Below, in pieces: positions 15,447 to 23,986 of a stretch of DNA of 64,000 nt. Made by a program: the position numbers and the translations under genes. Every line of letters starts with the position of its first letter. Positions within the stretch are counted from its first letter, which is position 1. The notes under the pieces were generated by a model. That model was not told the DNA's origin and ran no database searches. It saw only the letters and a list, made by a program, of their open reading frames with translations. The stretch covers positions 3,518 to 67,517 of the forward strand of contig CBDBFH010000023.1 of assembly GCA_965204775.1 (NCBI GenBank), written 5' to 3'. This stretch comes from CBDBFH01 sp965204775 (GTDB taxonomy: Bacteria > Pseudomonadota > Alphaproteobacteria > JAPOUT01 > G958296285).

Positions 15447-16735
15447 GCGCCGAGGCGTTGATCTGGATTGTGGTGATCGGCTTTTTGCTGGTCTTTTCGG
15501 CCTTTTTCTCGGCCTCGGAGACGGCGATCACGGCTGCGATGCGCTCGCGGGTGCACCGCAAGGCGCAGGCCGGGTCGCGGCGGGCGCAGATCGCCGCCTT
15601 TTTGATAGAGAACCGCCCGCGGGTGATCGGGGCGATTTTGCTGGGCAACAATCTGGTGAATATTCTGGCCTCGGCGCTGGCGACGAGTCTGTTTTTGAAC
15701 GCCTTTGGCGAGGCCGGGATTTTCTACGCGACGCTGGCGATGACGGCGCTGATTGTGATTTTGGCCGAGCTGTTGCCGAAGACCTGGGCGATTGTGCGCG
15801 CCGAGCGGGCGGCGATCGGGATTGCGCCGGTTTTGCGCGCGGTTCTGGCGGTTTTGGGTCCGGCGGCGGCGGCGGCGCAGGCGATTTCGGGCGCGCTGCT
15901 GGCGCCGTTTGAGCGGCGCGGGCGCGGGCCGGGCCGGGCGGCGGCGGCGCGCGAGGAGTTGCGCGGCGCGATTGCCCTGCACCATCACGAGGGGGCGGTG
16001 ATCAAGGGCGACCGGGACATGCTGGGCGGCATTCTGGATCTGGACGAGATCGCGGTGAGCGAGGTGATGATTCCCCGCACGGACATGGCCGTGGCCGACG
16101 CCGATTTGCCGGCGCTGGCTTTGGCCGGGAAGATTTTGGACTGCGGCCATTCGCGGGTTCCGCTCTGGCGGGGCCAGACGGAGAATGTGATTGGTTTTTT
16201 GCACGTAAAAGATCTGCTGCGCGCGATTGTCCGGGCGCAGGGGCGGATTGCGGCGCTGGACGTCCCGGCGCTGGCGCGCGCGCCGTGGTTTGTGGTTGAG
16301 AGCGTTTCGCTGCGCCGGCAGTTGAGCGCTTTTCTGGAGCGCAAGAGTCATTGCGCCTTTGTGGTCGACGAATATGGCGGTCTGTTGGGGATGGTCACGC
16401 TGGAGGACATTCTGGAGGAGATTGTCGGCGAGATCAGCGATGAAGACGACCGGACGCCGCCTGCGCTGCGCGAGGAGGCGGGCTGGGTGTTTGCGCAGGG
16501 GTCGATGACGATTCGCGATCTCAACCGGGCTTTAGACTGGCGTCTGCCCGACGACAAGGCGTCGACGATTGCCGGTCTGGTGATTGAGGAGGCAGGGGAG
16601 ATTCCGCAGACCGGGCGGCGGTTTTCCTTTCACGGGGTGGATTTTGAGATTGTGGGGCGCAAGGGGCGTCGGATCACCGGGATCCGGATGCGGCGGGCGG
16701 ACGGCGGCGCGGCGAGCGGGCTTCCTGGGGGGTGA
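15443..16735 (+). CDS. CNNM/CorC-family membrane protein (DUF21 + CBS + transporter-associated domain)
   Basis: A 430-residue protein of the HlyC/CorC/CNNM family, linked to Mg2+ (or other divalent cation) efflux. The N-terminal DUF21 domain has about four membrane helices (about 1-140). Two CBS domains follow (from the VSEVMIPRTDMA block to the GLLGMVTLEDILEEIVGEI block), then the C-terminal CorC_HlyC domain with the RDLNRALDW motif and a FEIV strand. Gene order after aroB is the one usual in Hyphomicrobiales. The 3' end overlaps the convergent bolA gene by about 62 bases. Confidence 0.9.
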   Translation: MSAEALIWIVVIGFLLVFSAFFSASETAITAAMRSRVHRKAQAGSRRAQIAAFLIENRPRVIGAILLGNNLVNILASALATSLFLNAFGEAGIFYATLAMTALIVILAELLPKTWAIVRAERAAIGIAPVLRAVLAVLGPAAAAAQAISGALLAPFERRGRGPGRAAAAREELRGAIALHHHEGAVIKGDRDMLGGILDLDEIAVSEVMIPRTDMAVADADLPALALAGKILDCGHSRVPLWRGQTENVIGFLHVKDLLRAIVRAQGRIAALDVPALARAPWFVVESVSLRRQLSAFLERKSHCAFVVDEYGGLLGMVTLEDILEEIVGEISDEDDRTPPALREEAGWVFAQGSMTIRDLNRALDWRLPDDKASTIAGLVIEEAGEIPQTGRRFSFHGVDFEIVGRKGRRITGIRMRRADGGAASGLPGG

Positions 16736-17000
16736 GGGCGGTGATGCGCAGGGCATGGAGGCCGTTTTGCCAGAGTTCGGCGGCGGCGCGGTGGATCATG
16801 CGGTGGCGCTGAAGGCGGCTGTGTCCGGCGAAGGCGGCGGCGATGATGCGCAGGCGCAGATGGGTCTCGCCCCCGGCGGGGGCGGCGGGATGGGTGCGAT
16901 GGGCCTGGCTTTCATCGCAGATTTCGACGCGATCCGGGCGCAAGGCCTGGAGAGCCTCGCAAAGCGCGCGGGCGCGGGGTCCGTTGGCTTTTTTCAGCAA
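16674..17000 (-). CDS. bolA: BolA-family protein
   Basis: A 108-residue BolA-type protein with the VEICDESQAH motif, the GGETHLRLRIIAAAF strand-helix and the RHRMIH and LHALRI end of the domain. BolA proteins partner with monothiol glutaredoxins in Fe-S cluster handling. The domain proper ends near residue 92; the extra Arg/Pro-rich tail exists because the frame runs into the convergent CNNM gene before meeting a stop. The start codon appears to be TTG (16998-17000). It is divergent from the DnaJ-domain gene, only 41 bases away. Confidence 0.85.
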   Translation of the reverse strand: MLKKANGPRARALCEALQALRPDRVEICDESQAHRTHPAAPAGGETHLRLRIIAAAFAGHSRLQRHRMIHRAAAELWQNGLHALRITALTPQEARSPRRRPPAASGSR

Positions 17001-17041
17001 TGTCTTGCCCTGCCGGGCGGTTGAAGCTGATAATCGCCATC

Positions 17042-17674
17042 ATGAATCCGAATTCGAAATATTTCAATATGATCCGGACCGGGGTTGTCTGTGCGCCCGG
17101 CGTTGAGGCGGTGTGCGCCGCGCCGGAATGTTGTGCTCCGGCGTCTTATCCGGCTCCGGCGCGCGCGCGGGGGCGGATTTGGTTCTGCCTGAGGCATGTT
17201 CAGGCCTACAATGCCTCCTATAATTTTTTTGACGGGATGAGCGCGGGCGAGATTGCGGCCTATCAGAAGTCGGCGGTGACCGGCCACCGCCCGACCTGGC
17301 GGCTGGGCCTGTGCGGGGGGTGGCGCGCATGGGGGCGGGGGGATGTCTTTGAGGACTGGCAGGAGCTGCTCGAGGCGCGGCGGGTGAAGCGGGCGGCGGA
17401 GCGCGGCGCACAGCCGGGGGCGGCGCAGTCGGACGCGGCACAGCCGGGCATGGCCCCGCCGGGCGTAGCCCGCGCCCGGGCGCTGGCGGCTCTGGGCCTG
17501 GACGTGGATGCGGCCTTGCGCGACATCAAGTCCCGGTTTAAGGAGTTGGTCAAACGCTATCACCCTGACCTCAATGGCGGGGGGGCGGCGCGCAATGCGC
17601 GCCTGATCGAAGTTCTCCAGGCTTGGCAGACGCTGAAGGCCGGGGCCGGTGGGCAGGCGGAAAACAGGCCCTAG
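17042..17674 (+). CDS. J-domain protein (DnaJ-like) upstream of cobS
   Basis: A 210-residue protein with a C-terminal J domain. HPD is at 174-176 (KRYHPDLN) and the helix II basic residues DIKSRFKELVK precede it. The N-terminal part contains a cysteine-bearing segment (CAAPECCAP, then WFCLRH), a pattern found in the alphaproteobacterial J proteins that precede cobST. It should stimulate an Hsp70, possibly for CobST assembly, but the client is unknown. I start at ATG 17042 (MNPNSKYF), since the 14 upstream codons lie in the bolA leader. A short Ala/Gln/Pro repeat (AQPGAAQSDAAQPG) links the two parts. Confidence 0.85.
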   Translation: MNPNSKYFNMIRTGVVCAPGVEAVCAAPECCAPASYPAPARARGRIWFCLRHVQAYNASYNFFDGMSAGEIAAYQKSAVTGHRPTWRLGLCGGWRAWGRGDVFEDWQELLEARRVKRAAERGAQPGAAQSDAAQPGMAPPGVARARALAALGLDVDAALRDIKSRFKELVKRYHPDLNGGGAARNARLIEVLQAWQTLKAGAGGQAENRP

Positions 17675-17702
17675 ACGTGGCGGGAGACAAGGCGGGCAGA
17701 CG

Positions 17703-18743
17703 ATGAAATCTGTGGGAAACGGACATCTGGACGTCACCCCGGAGATGACGCCGGACCGGATGGCCGAGGCCGGGGAGGTGTTCGGCCTGAACATTGCGAT
17801 GCGGGTTCCGGCGTTTTCGGCGTCCTGCGAGCATGTGCCGGAGATCGACCACGACTATTGCTTCGACCGCAACACGGTTTTGGCGATTCTGGCGGGCTTT
17901 GCGCATAACCGGCGGGTTTTGATTCAGGGTTATCACGGGACGGGCAAATCGACTCATATTGAGCAGGTGGCCGCTCGGCTCAACTGGCCGTGTGTGCGGG
18001 TCAATCTGGACAGTCATATCAGCCGGCTGGACCTGATCGGCAAGGATGCGATTGTGCTGCGCGACGGGCGTCAGGTGACGGAGTTCCGGGAGGGGATTTT
18101 GCCCTGGGCGATTCAGCGCCCCTGCGCGCTGGTCTTTGACGAGTATGACGCCGGGCGGCCCGATGTGATGTTTGTGATTCAGCGGGTTTTGGAGGTTTCG
18201 GGCAAGATGACTTTGCTGGATCAAAACCGGGTGATTTCGCCGCATTCGGGCTTCCGGCTGTTTGCGACGGCGAACACGATCGGTCTGGGCGATGCGAGCG
18301 GGCTCTATCACGGGGTTCAGCAGATCAATCAGGGTCAGATGGACCGCTGGAACATTGTCACCACGTTGAACTATCTGCCGCATGAGGCGGAGATGGAGAT
18401 CATTGCCGCCAAGGCGAAGGGGTATCGGGACAAGGCGGGGCGCAAGACGGTTTCGGCGATGATTCGGGTTGCGGAGCTGACGCGCAGCGCGTTTATGAAC
18501 GGGGACATTTCGACCGTGATGAGTCCGCGCACGGTTTTGACGTGGGCGGAGAATGCGGGGATTTTCGGCCATGTCGGCTTTGCGTTTCGTCTGACGTTTT
18601 TGAACAAATGCGACGAGACGGAGCGCGGGACGGTTGCGGAGTTTTACCAGCGCTGTTTTGACGAGGAGCTGCCCGAAGATGCGGGTGCGCTCAGGCTGGC
18701 GTCCGGGGCGAAGGCGGGGCGCCCGGTTCGGGCGAGCGCGTGA
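17703..18743 (+). CDS. cobS: aerobic cobaltochelatase subunit CobS (AAA+ ATPase)
   Basis: A 346-residue AAA+ ATPase. Walker A is GYHGTGKST (76-84), Walker B is ALVFDEYD (142-149), and a RVLEVSGKM segment and sensor regions follow. CobS forms a ring with CobT that drives cobalt insertion by CobN in late cobalamin synthesis; cobN is not in this window. ATG 17703 is chosen because a GGGAGACAAGG ribosome site precedes it. The open frame reaches 17649 inside the J-protein gene. cobT follows 12 bases later. Confidence 0.95.
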   Translation: MKSVGNGHLDVTPEMTPDRMAEAGEVFGLNIAMRVPAFSASCEHVPEIDHDYCFDRNTVLAILAGFAHNRRVLIQGYHGTGKSTHIEQVAARLNWPCVRVNLDSHISRLDLIGKDAIVLRDGRQVTEFREGILPWAIQRPCALVFDEYDAGRPDVMFVIQRVLEVSGKMTLLDQNRVISPHSGFRLFATANTIGLGDASGLYHGVQQINQGQMDRWNIVTTLNYLPHEAEMEIIAAKAKGYRDKAGRKTVSAMIRVAELTRSAFMNGDISTVMSPRTVLTWAENAGIFGHVGFAFRLTFLNKCDETERGTVAEFYQRCFDEELPEDAGALRLASGAKAGRPVRASA

Positions 18744-18755
18744 CGCGCGGCGCGG

Positions 18756-20642
18756 ATGGCCGCCTCCGGGGAAGCGGACGCGTTTGAAAGCGCGCTGGCC
18801 TGCGCCTTGCGGGCGGTGGCGCATGATTCGGATGTGGAGGTTTGCTTTGGTCACGGCGCGGCGCGTCTGGAGGGGCGGGTTGCGCATGTGCCGCGGGCGG
18901 GGCGGGCGGGCAGCCGGCGGGGGATTTCGGAGCAGCGCGGGGCGGCGGATGCGCTGGCGCTGCGCCTGGCCCATCACGATGCGGGGCTGGACCGCCGTCT
19001 GACGCCGCCGGGGGCGCGGGCGCGGGCGCTTTACGAGGCGGGCGAACAGGCGCGGGTTGAGGCTCTGGGGGCGCGGGTCATGCCCGGGGCGGCGCGCAAT
19101 CTTTCGGCGGCGTTGGAGAAGCGGTGCGCGGGCCTTGCGCAGGCCGAGGCTGCGCCGCCGGGCGCGGGGGCGCAGCCGCCTCCGGCGGAGATATTCGGCC
19201 TTCTGGTGCGCGCGCATTTGCGCGCCGGGCGATTGCCGGCGGCGGCGCGCGATCTTCTGGCGCCGTGGAAGGAGCGGATTGAGGCGCGGGCGGGACCGGC
19301 GTTGGCGGGGCTGGCGGCGGCGGCGGGGGATCAGGCGGCGTTTGCCGATGCTTTGCGGGAGGTGATGGCGGCGCTGGGCCTGCGCGAGGAGCTGGGCGAT
19401 CCGCCGCAGGAGGGCGAGCAGGATGCCAATGAGGACAGCGCGGCGGGCGAGGATCAGGGGGGCGATGACGGCGCGGGCGCGGAGCAGGCCGCCGCCGAGG
19501 ATGCGCAAGCCGCGCCGCCGGGCAGCCACTCCGAGAGCGAGGAGGGGGCGGCGCAGGCGCCCGATGATTTTGCGGAGGGCGGCGAGGACAGCGAGGCGGC
19601 GGCGCAAGAGGCCGGGGCGCGTCCGGTTGCGGGGCGGGGCGGGGCCCGGCGGCCTTATGCGGCCTTCACCAGCGAGTTTGATGAGATTGTCGCAGCCGAG
19701 GAGTTATGCGGCGGCGAAGAATTGGCGCGGCTGCGCCATTATCTGGATCAGCAATTGGTTCTGTTGCACGGGCTGGTCGCGCGTCTGGCCAACCGCCTGC
19801 AGCGCTGCCTGATGGCGCAGCAGGTTCGCTCGTGGGATTTTGATCTGGAGGAGGGCGTTTTGGACCCGGCGCGGCTTTCGCGGGTGATCTGCGATCCGGT
19901 TTCGCCGCTCTCCTACCGGATTGAGCGCGAGACCGAGTTTCGCGACACCGTGGTGACGCTTTTGCTGGACAATTCGGGCTCAATGCGCGGACGTCCGATC
20001 ACGGTGGCGGCGTTGTGCGCGGACATTTTGACGCGGACGCTGGAGCGCTGCGGGGTCCGGGTGGAGATTTTGGGCTTCACGACGCGGGCCTGGAAGGGAG
20101 GCCGGTCGCGGGAGAAATGGATAGAGGCGGGCCAGCCGCCGCATCCGGGGCGGCTGAATGATTTGCGCCACATCATCTACAAGAGCGCGGACAGCCCGTG
20201 GAGGCGGTCATGGAGCAATCTGGGGCTGATGATGCGCGAGGGCCTGTTGAAGGAGAATATTGACGGGGAGGCGCTGCTGTGGGCCCATCAGCGTCTGCTG
20301 GCGCGGGCCGAGGAGCGGCGGATTTTGATGGTGATTTCGGACGGCGCGCCGGTGGACGACGCGACCTTGACGGCCAATGCGGCGAATTATCTGGAGCGTC
20401 ATCTGCGCGAGGTGATCGGGGAGATTGAGTCGGCTTCGCCGGTTGAGTTGCTGGCGATCGGGATCGGCCATGACGTGACGCGCTATTACCGGCGGGCGGT
20501 GACGATCATTGACGCGGACCAGTTAGGGGATGCGATGATTGGGGAGCTGGTGGATTTGTTTGAGTCGTCGCGGACCGGGTTTTCACCACGGCGAGGAGGG
20601 CGCGATAGGGGACGAGCAAGGCGGGGGCGAGCAAGAGTTTGA
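18756..20642 (+). CDS. cobT: cobaltochelatase subunit CobT
   Basis: A 628-residue CobT. An N-terminal helical region (about 1-210) is followed by a very acidic Glu/Asp/Ala stretch (about 215-300) and a C-terminal VWA domain with the MIDAS motif LLDNSGSMRG, then VISDGAPVDDATL. CobT is the integrin-like partner of CobS in aerobic cobalt chelation. Family members end soon after LVDLF; here an extra Arg/Gly-rich tail of about 20 residues (FSPRRGGRDRGRARRG) exists because the frame runs 137 bases into the convergent transporter gene. Confidence 0.92.
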   Translation: MAASGEADAFESALACALRAVAHDSDVEVCFGHGAARLEGRVAHVPRAGRAGSRRGISEQRGAADALALRLAHHDAGLDRRLTPPGARARALYEAGEQARVEALGARVMPGAARNLSAALEKRCAGLAQAEAAPPGAGAQPPPAEIFGLLVRAHLRAGRLPAAARDLLAPWKERIEARAGPALAGLAAAAGDQAAFADALREVMAALGLREELGDPPQEGEQDANEDSAAGEDQGGDDGAGAEQAAAEDAQAAPPGSHSESEEGAAQAPDDFAEGGEDSEAAAQEAGARPVAGRGGARRPYAAFTSEFDEIVAAEELCGGEELARLRHYLDQQLVLLHGLVARLANRLQRCLMAQQVRSWDFDLEEGVLDPARLSRVICDPVSPLSYRIERETEFRDTVVTLLLDNSGSMRGRPITVAALCADILTRTLERCGVRVEILGFTTRAWKGGRSREKWIEAGQPPHPGRLNDLRHIIYKSADSPWRRSWSNLGLMMREGLLKENIDGEALLWAHQRLLARAEERRILMVISDGAPVDDATLTANAANYLERHLREVIGEIESASPVELLAIGIGHDVTRYYRRAVTIIDADQLGDAMIGELVDLFESSRTGFSPRRGGRDRGRARRGRARV

Positions 20643-21168
20643 CGGCGAGGTCGCCGGCGGCCCATCCGATCCAGAGGGGGAGTTGGAGGCGGAGCGGGCC
20701 GAGGCCGTAATCGGCGCGGGGGGTGGTTCCGGCGAAGGCGAGGGCGAAGAAGAGGGCGGTGTCGCAAAGCGAGGCGAGCGCTGAGGAGACGAGGGGGGCG
20801 CGCCACCAGGCGTAGTGGCGCAGGCGGTGGAAGATGCGGATATCGAGGAGTTGGGCGATCAGGAAGGCGGCGCCGGAGGCGAGGGCGACGCGCAGGCTTG
20901 GGCCCAGCGCCGCCGAGAGGAGGAGGGCCGGAGGAAAGGCCAGATAAACGATCATGCGGGCGGCGCGTGGGCCGTGGAAGCGATTGACCAGATCGGTGAT
21001 CAGGAACGTGGCCGGATAGACGAAGGCGGCCCAGGTGAGCAGGGCCTCCAGGCCCAGCGGGGTGAAGGGGTATTGGACGAGGATGTTGGAGAGCGCGATG
21101 ACGCCGATCATGCCGGCGCCGGCGAGGGCCGGCGCCAGGCGGCGGCGCGGGGCGGGCGGGGCGCTCAA
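20506..21168 (-). CDS. queuosine precursor transporter (VUT/YhhQ family)
   Basis: A 220-residue membrane protein of the VUT_1 (DUF165) family, which imports queuine/preQ precursors. The family blocks ALSNILVQYPF and FVYPATFLITDLVNRFHG are clear, and about six hydrophobic segments follow. The best start is TTG at 21166-21168, which overlaps the rpmB stop as TTGA; the first ATG (21111) would remove the start of the first helix region. The open frame upstream of that lies inside rpmB. The C-terminal tail is hydrophilic and overlaps the cobT 3' end. Confidence 0.85.
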   Translation of the reverse strand: MSAPPAPRRRLAPALAGAGMIGVIALSNILVQYPFTPLGLEALLTWAAFVYPATFLITDLVNRFHGPRAARMIVYLAFPPALLLSAALGPSLRVALASGAAFLIAQLLDIRIFHRLRHYAWWRAPLVSSALASLCDTALFFALAFAGTTPRADYGLGPLRLQLPLWIGWAAGDLAVKLLLAPALLVPYRALLAVVKTRSATTQTNPPAPQSSHPLTGPRQ

Positions 21169-21470
21169 CGGGAAGCGGCGGGCTGCGCGGCGGTCTGTTT
21201 GAGGAGGATGGCTTTTTTGTAGCGGCGGGCGCGCGCGGAGAGTTTGGCGTCCGGGGCTTTGCGCAGATAGGCGTCGAGGCCGCCGCGATGCTCGACCGAG
21301 CGCAGGGCGGCGGCGCTGATCTTGAGGGGGAGGCGGCGGCCCAGAGTCTCGCTGTCCAGATGGACCCGGCACAGATTGGGCAGGAAGCGGCGCAGGGTGC
21401 GGTTATGGGCATGGCTGACATTTCTGCCGGTCATGGGGCCTATTCCGGTCAATTCGCAGCGCCGGGCCAT
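21165..21470 (-). CDS. rpmB: 50S ribosomal protein L28
   Basis: A 101-residue L28: MARRCELTGIGPMTGRNVSH at the start and the NLCRV, SAAALRSVEHRGG and KLSARARRYKKA blocks after it. The start ATG 21470 is preceded by GGAG at a normal distance, and the upstream open frame lacks family similarity. Its stop overlaps the start of the queuosine precursor transporter gene. Confidence 0.95.
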   Translation of the reverse strand: MARRCELTGIGPMTGRNVSHAHNRTLRRFLPNLCRVHLDSETLGRRLPLKISAAALRSVEHRGGLDAYLRKAPDAKLSARARRYKKAILLKQTAAQPAASR

Positions 21471-21590
21471 GAGGTAAAACTCCGCTTGGGGCAAGGGCGG
21501 TATAAGGCGGCGGGGCCGGGGCGTCAAGCCCGGCGGGGGGCAGGCCCCGTGCCTGATTTGAGGAGGCCAGGAGGTGAGACGCGCGGGCGC

Positions 21591-22469
21591 CTACCAGGTC
21601 AGAACCGGCATATAGGCGTCCGGAACGAAACCGGCCCGGCGGCAGAAGGCCGCAACCTCTTCCGCCTCCGCCTCGCCAAGTTGGCGGCGGGCAAGGCCGC
21701 CGGTGATAAACAGGCTGTCCAGGCCGTAATCGCCCGCGCCCTTGATATCGGTCTCAAGCCCGTCGCCGATCGCCAGAATCCGCCCCGCCCCGCCAAGCAG
21801 AGCGCAGGCGCGGTCATAAATTGGCCGGTGAGGCTTGCCAAAATAATCGACCCTGCCCCCAAGACCTTCATAAAGCCGGGCAAGCGCCCCGGCGCAGGGG
21901 ATCGTCTGCTCGCCCCGCATAACCTCAATATCGGGATTGGCGCAGACCATGGGAAGATCGCGCGCGCGCGCGCGCGCCAGCACGGGGCGGTAATCTTCTG
22001 CGCTCTCGTGCACATCATCGCGCAGGCCGGTGCACAGAATGAACGCGGCCTCGTCAAGATCGCCGCAGGCAAGAGGCGCGCCGGCAAACAGGGGGCGGTC
22101 GCGGTCCGGGCCCAGATGATGGCACACGGCGCCATAAACGCCCCTGTCCAGAGCCGCACGCACCGCATCGCCCGACGTGACGACAGCGTCATAAGCCTGC
22201 GGCGGAACCCCAATCTGCGCCAATTGCTCCCGGATCACCCCGGCAGGCCGGGGCGCGTTGGAGAGCAGGACAACTTCTCCGCCCCCGGCGCGGAAACGGG
22301 CGAGAGCCTCGCAGGCCGCCGGAAACGGGCGGGCCCCGTTATGAAGCACACCCCAGACATCGCACAAGATGCCGGTATAAGACCCGGCGGCCTCGCGCAG
22401 ACCCCGCCCGCGCCGTGGGCGCGCTTGCGCCCCGGGGCCGCCCGGCTTATAACCGCAAGACGCGGTCAT
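21591..22469 (-). CDS. HAD-family hydrolase (NagD-like, TIGR01459 type)
   Basis: A 292-residue HAD phosphatase. Motif I is CDVWGVLHNG (about 36-45), motif II LLSNAPRP, a NPDIEV substrate block, and the FGKPHRPIYDRA and GDGLETDIKGA ends with the conserved Lys and Asp pair. The cap is of the NagD/C2 kind. Similar alphaproteobacterial proteins are annotated only as TIGR01459 hydrolases, so substrate is unknown. The first 25 or so residues are Gly/Arg-rich and may not be translated. Divergent from rpmE. Confidence 0.85.
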   Translation of the reverse strand: MTASCGYKPGGPGAQARPRRGRGLREAAGSYTGILCDVWGVLHNGARPFPAACEALARFRAGGGEVVLLSNAPRPAGVIREQLAQIGVPPQAYDAVVTSGDAVRAALDRGVYGAVCHHLGPDRDRPLFAGAPLACGDLDEAAFILCTGLRDDVHESAEDYRPVLARARARDLPMVCANPDIEVMRGEQTIPCAGALARLYEGLGGRVDYFGKPHRPIYDRACALLGGAGRILAIGDGLETDIKGAGDYGLDSLFITGGLARRQLGEAEAEEVAAFCRRAGFVPDAYMPVLTW

Positions 22470-22514
22470 CGCCTGCCGCTAACGATTGCGCGAAACAAAT
22501 TCCGGTTTCCTGGC

Positions 22515-22769
22515 ATGAAAAAAAACCTTCACCCCGATTATCACGACATCACGGTCGTCCTGACCGACAAAACCAGCTTCCGCACCCGGTCGACCTATGG
22601 CAAGGCCGGCGAACGTCTGGTTCTCGACATTGATCCTGCCACCCATCCGGCCTGGACGGGCGGGGGGCAGCATTTGGTCGACCGGGGCGGCCAGTTGAGC
22701 AAGTTCAACAAAAGATACCGGGATTTCAACCTGAAAGCGGGTTCGGGCGGCGGGACGGGGGCGTCCTGA
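22515..22769 (+). CDS. rpmE: 50S ribosomal protein L31
   Basis: An 84-residue L31 starting MKKNLHPDYHDITVVLTD, with the RSTYGK, DIDPATHPAWTGG and LVDRGG blocks. It lacks the CxxC zinc pair, as is normal for alphaproteobacterial L31. A much longer open frame extends upstream to 21288, but that part is antisense to the HAD and rpmB genes. The start is chosen by family length. The C-terminal GSGGGTG tail is a little longer than usual. Confidence 0.92.
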   Translation: MKKNLHPDYHDITVVLTDKTSFRTRSTYGKAGERLVLDIDPATHPAWTGGGQHLVDRGGQLSKFNKRYRDFNLKAGSGGGTGAS

Positions 22770-22778
22770 GGAGGGCAG

Positions 22779-23492
22779 ATGGACCGCCCCTTGATGCCGC
22801 AGGCCACGGCGATCTGGCTGATTGAGAATACGGCGCTGACGTTTGAGCAGATTGGCGATTTTTGCGGCCTGCATCTTCTGGAGATTGAGGGGATCGCCAA
22901 TGAGGATGTGGCGCAGGGGATTCGGGGGATTGACCCGGTGGCGTCGGGCCAGACGACGCGGGCGGATCTGGAGCGCTGCGCGCGCGACCCCGGCGAGCGT
23001 CTGAAGATGGCGCCGCCGCGCGCCGACTTGCCGGAGTTGAAGCGGCGGCGGGGTCCGCGTTACACGCCGTTGAGTCAAAGGCGCGACCGGCCTGATGCGA
23101 TTGCCTGGCTGGTTCGCAATCATGCGGAGTTGACGGACGGGCAGATCAGCCGTCTGGTGGGGACGACCAAGGCGACGATTGTTCAGATTCGGGACCGGAC
23201 GCATTGGAACACGGCGAATATCAAGCCGGTGGATCCTGTGACGCTGGGTTTGTGCAGTCAGGTGGAGCTGGACGCGGCGCTGGCCAAGGCGGCGCGGGCG
23301 GCGGCGCGCGGGCGCGGGAAGAAGACGGAGGCGGAAGCGGAGGCGGCCCCGGCGGCGGCCCCGGTGGCGGTGGAGTCCGGCGCTTCGGCGCAGGTGGAGA
23401 AGGCGGAGAGGACGCCGGAGAAGACGCCGGAGAAGAAGTATGATCCGGCTTCGGTCTTTGCCAAATTGAAGGAGGACCGGGAGGGGGAGTGA
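22779..23492 (+). CDS. trcR: cell cycle transcriptional regulator TrcR (DUF1013)
   Basis: A 237-residue DUF1013 protein. The family hallmark MPQATAIWLIENTALTFEQI is followed by FCGLH and IRGIDPV, then a second helix-turn-helix-like block with DAIAWLVRNH and GTTKATIVQIRDRTHWN. TrcR is an essential-type alphaproteobacterial regulator associated with RNA polymerase and the cell cycle. The C-terminal third is an Ala/Glu/Lys-rich linker ending YDPASVFAKLK, a conserved end. Its stop overlaps the purE GTG start (GTGA at 23489-23492). Confidence 0.9.
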   Translation: MDRPLMPQATAIWLIENTALTFEQIGDFCGLHLLEIEGIANEDVAQGIRGIDPVASGQTTRADLERCARDPGERLKMAPPRADLPELKRRRGPRYTPLSQRRDRPDAIAWLVRNHAELTDGQISRLVGTTKATIVQIRDRTHWNTANIKPVDPVTLGLCSQVELDAALAKAARAAARGRGKKTEAEAEAAPAAAPVAVESGASAQVEKAERTPEKTPEKKYDPASVFAKLKEDREGE

Positions 23493-23986
23493 GCCGGGGC
23501 GCGCCACAGGTTGGGATCATCATGGGCAGCCGTTCGGACTGGCCGGCGATGAAGCCCGCCGCGGATATTTTGCAGACATTGCAGGTTTCGCATGAGTGCC
23601 GGATTGTCTCGGCGCACCGGACGCCGGAGCGGCTTTACGCCTATGCGCGCGGGGCGCAGGAGCGTGGTTTGCAGGTGGTGATTGCCGGAGCCGGGGGCGC
23701 GGCGCATTTGCCGGGGATGACGGCGGCGCTGACTCCGCTGCCGGTCTTTGCGGTTCCGATTGAGACCGAGGCCCTGTCGGGTCTGGACAGTCTTTTGTCG
23801 ATTGTGCAGATGCCGGGGGGGGTTCCGGTCGGGACGCTGGCGGTGGGCGCGGCGGGGGCGTTGAATGCCGGGCTGCTGGCGGCGGCGGTGTTGGGGCTTG
23901 CTGATTCCGGTCTTGCCGCCCGTCTGGCGCGCTGGCGTCAGGAGCAAAGCCGGTCGGTCGGCGAGCGTCCCGATACGGGGTCATGA
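23489..23986 (+). CDS. purE: N5-carboxyaminoimidazole ribonucleotide mutase
   Basis: A 165-residue class I PurE. It has GIIMGSRSDWP at the substrate loop, the SAHRTPERL block with the catalytic His, and the IAGAGGAAHLPGM and GTLAVG loops. It converts N5-CAIR made by PurK to CAIR in purine synthesis. The GTG start overlaps the trcR stop and the purE stop overlaps the purK start (ATGA), so trcR, purE and purK are one unit. Confidence 0.95.
   Translation: MSRGAPQVGIIMGSRSDWPAMKPAADILQTLQVSHECRIVSAHRTPERLYAYARGAQERGLQVVIAGAGGAAHLPGMTAALTPLPVFAVPIETEALSGLDSLLSIVQMPGGVPVGTLAVGAAGALNAGLLAAAVLGLADSGLAARLARWRQEQSRSVGERPDTGS

Noticed and set aside
21288..22769. 493-codon ORF ending as ribosomal protein L31
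   Set aside because: Only the last 84 codons match L31; the rest is antisense to rpmB and the HAD gene.
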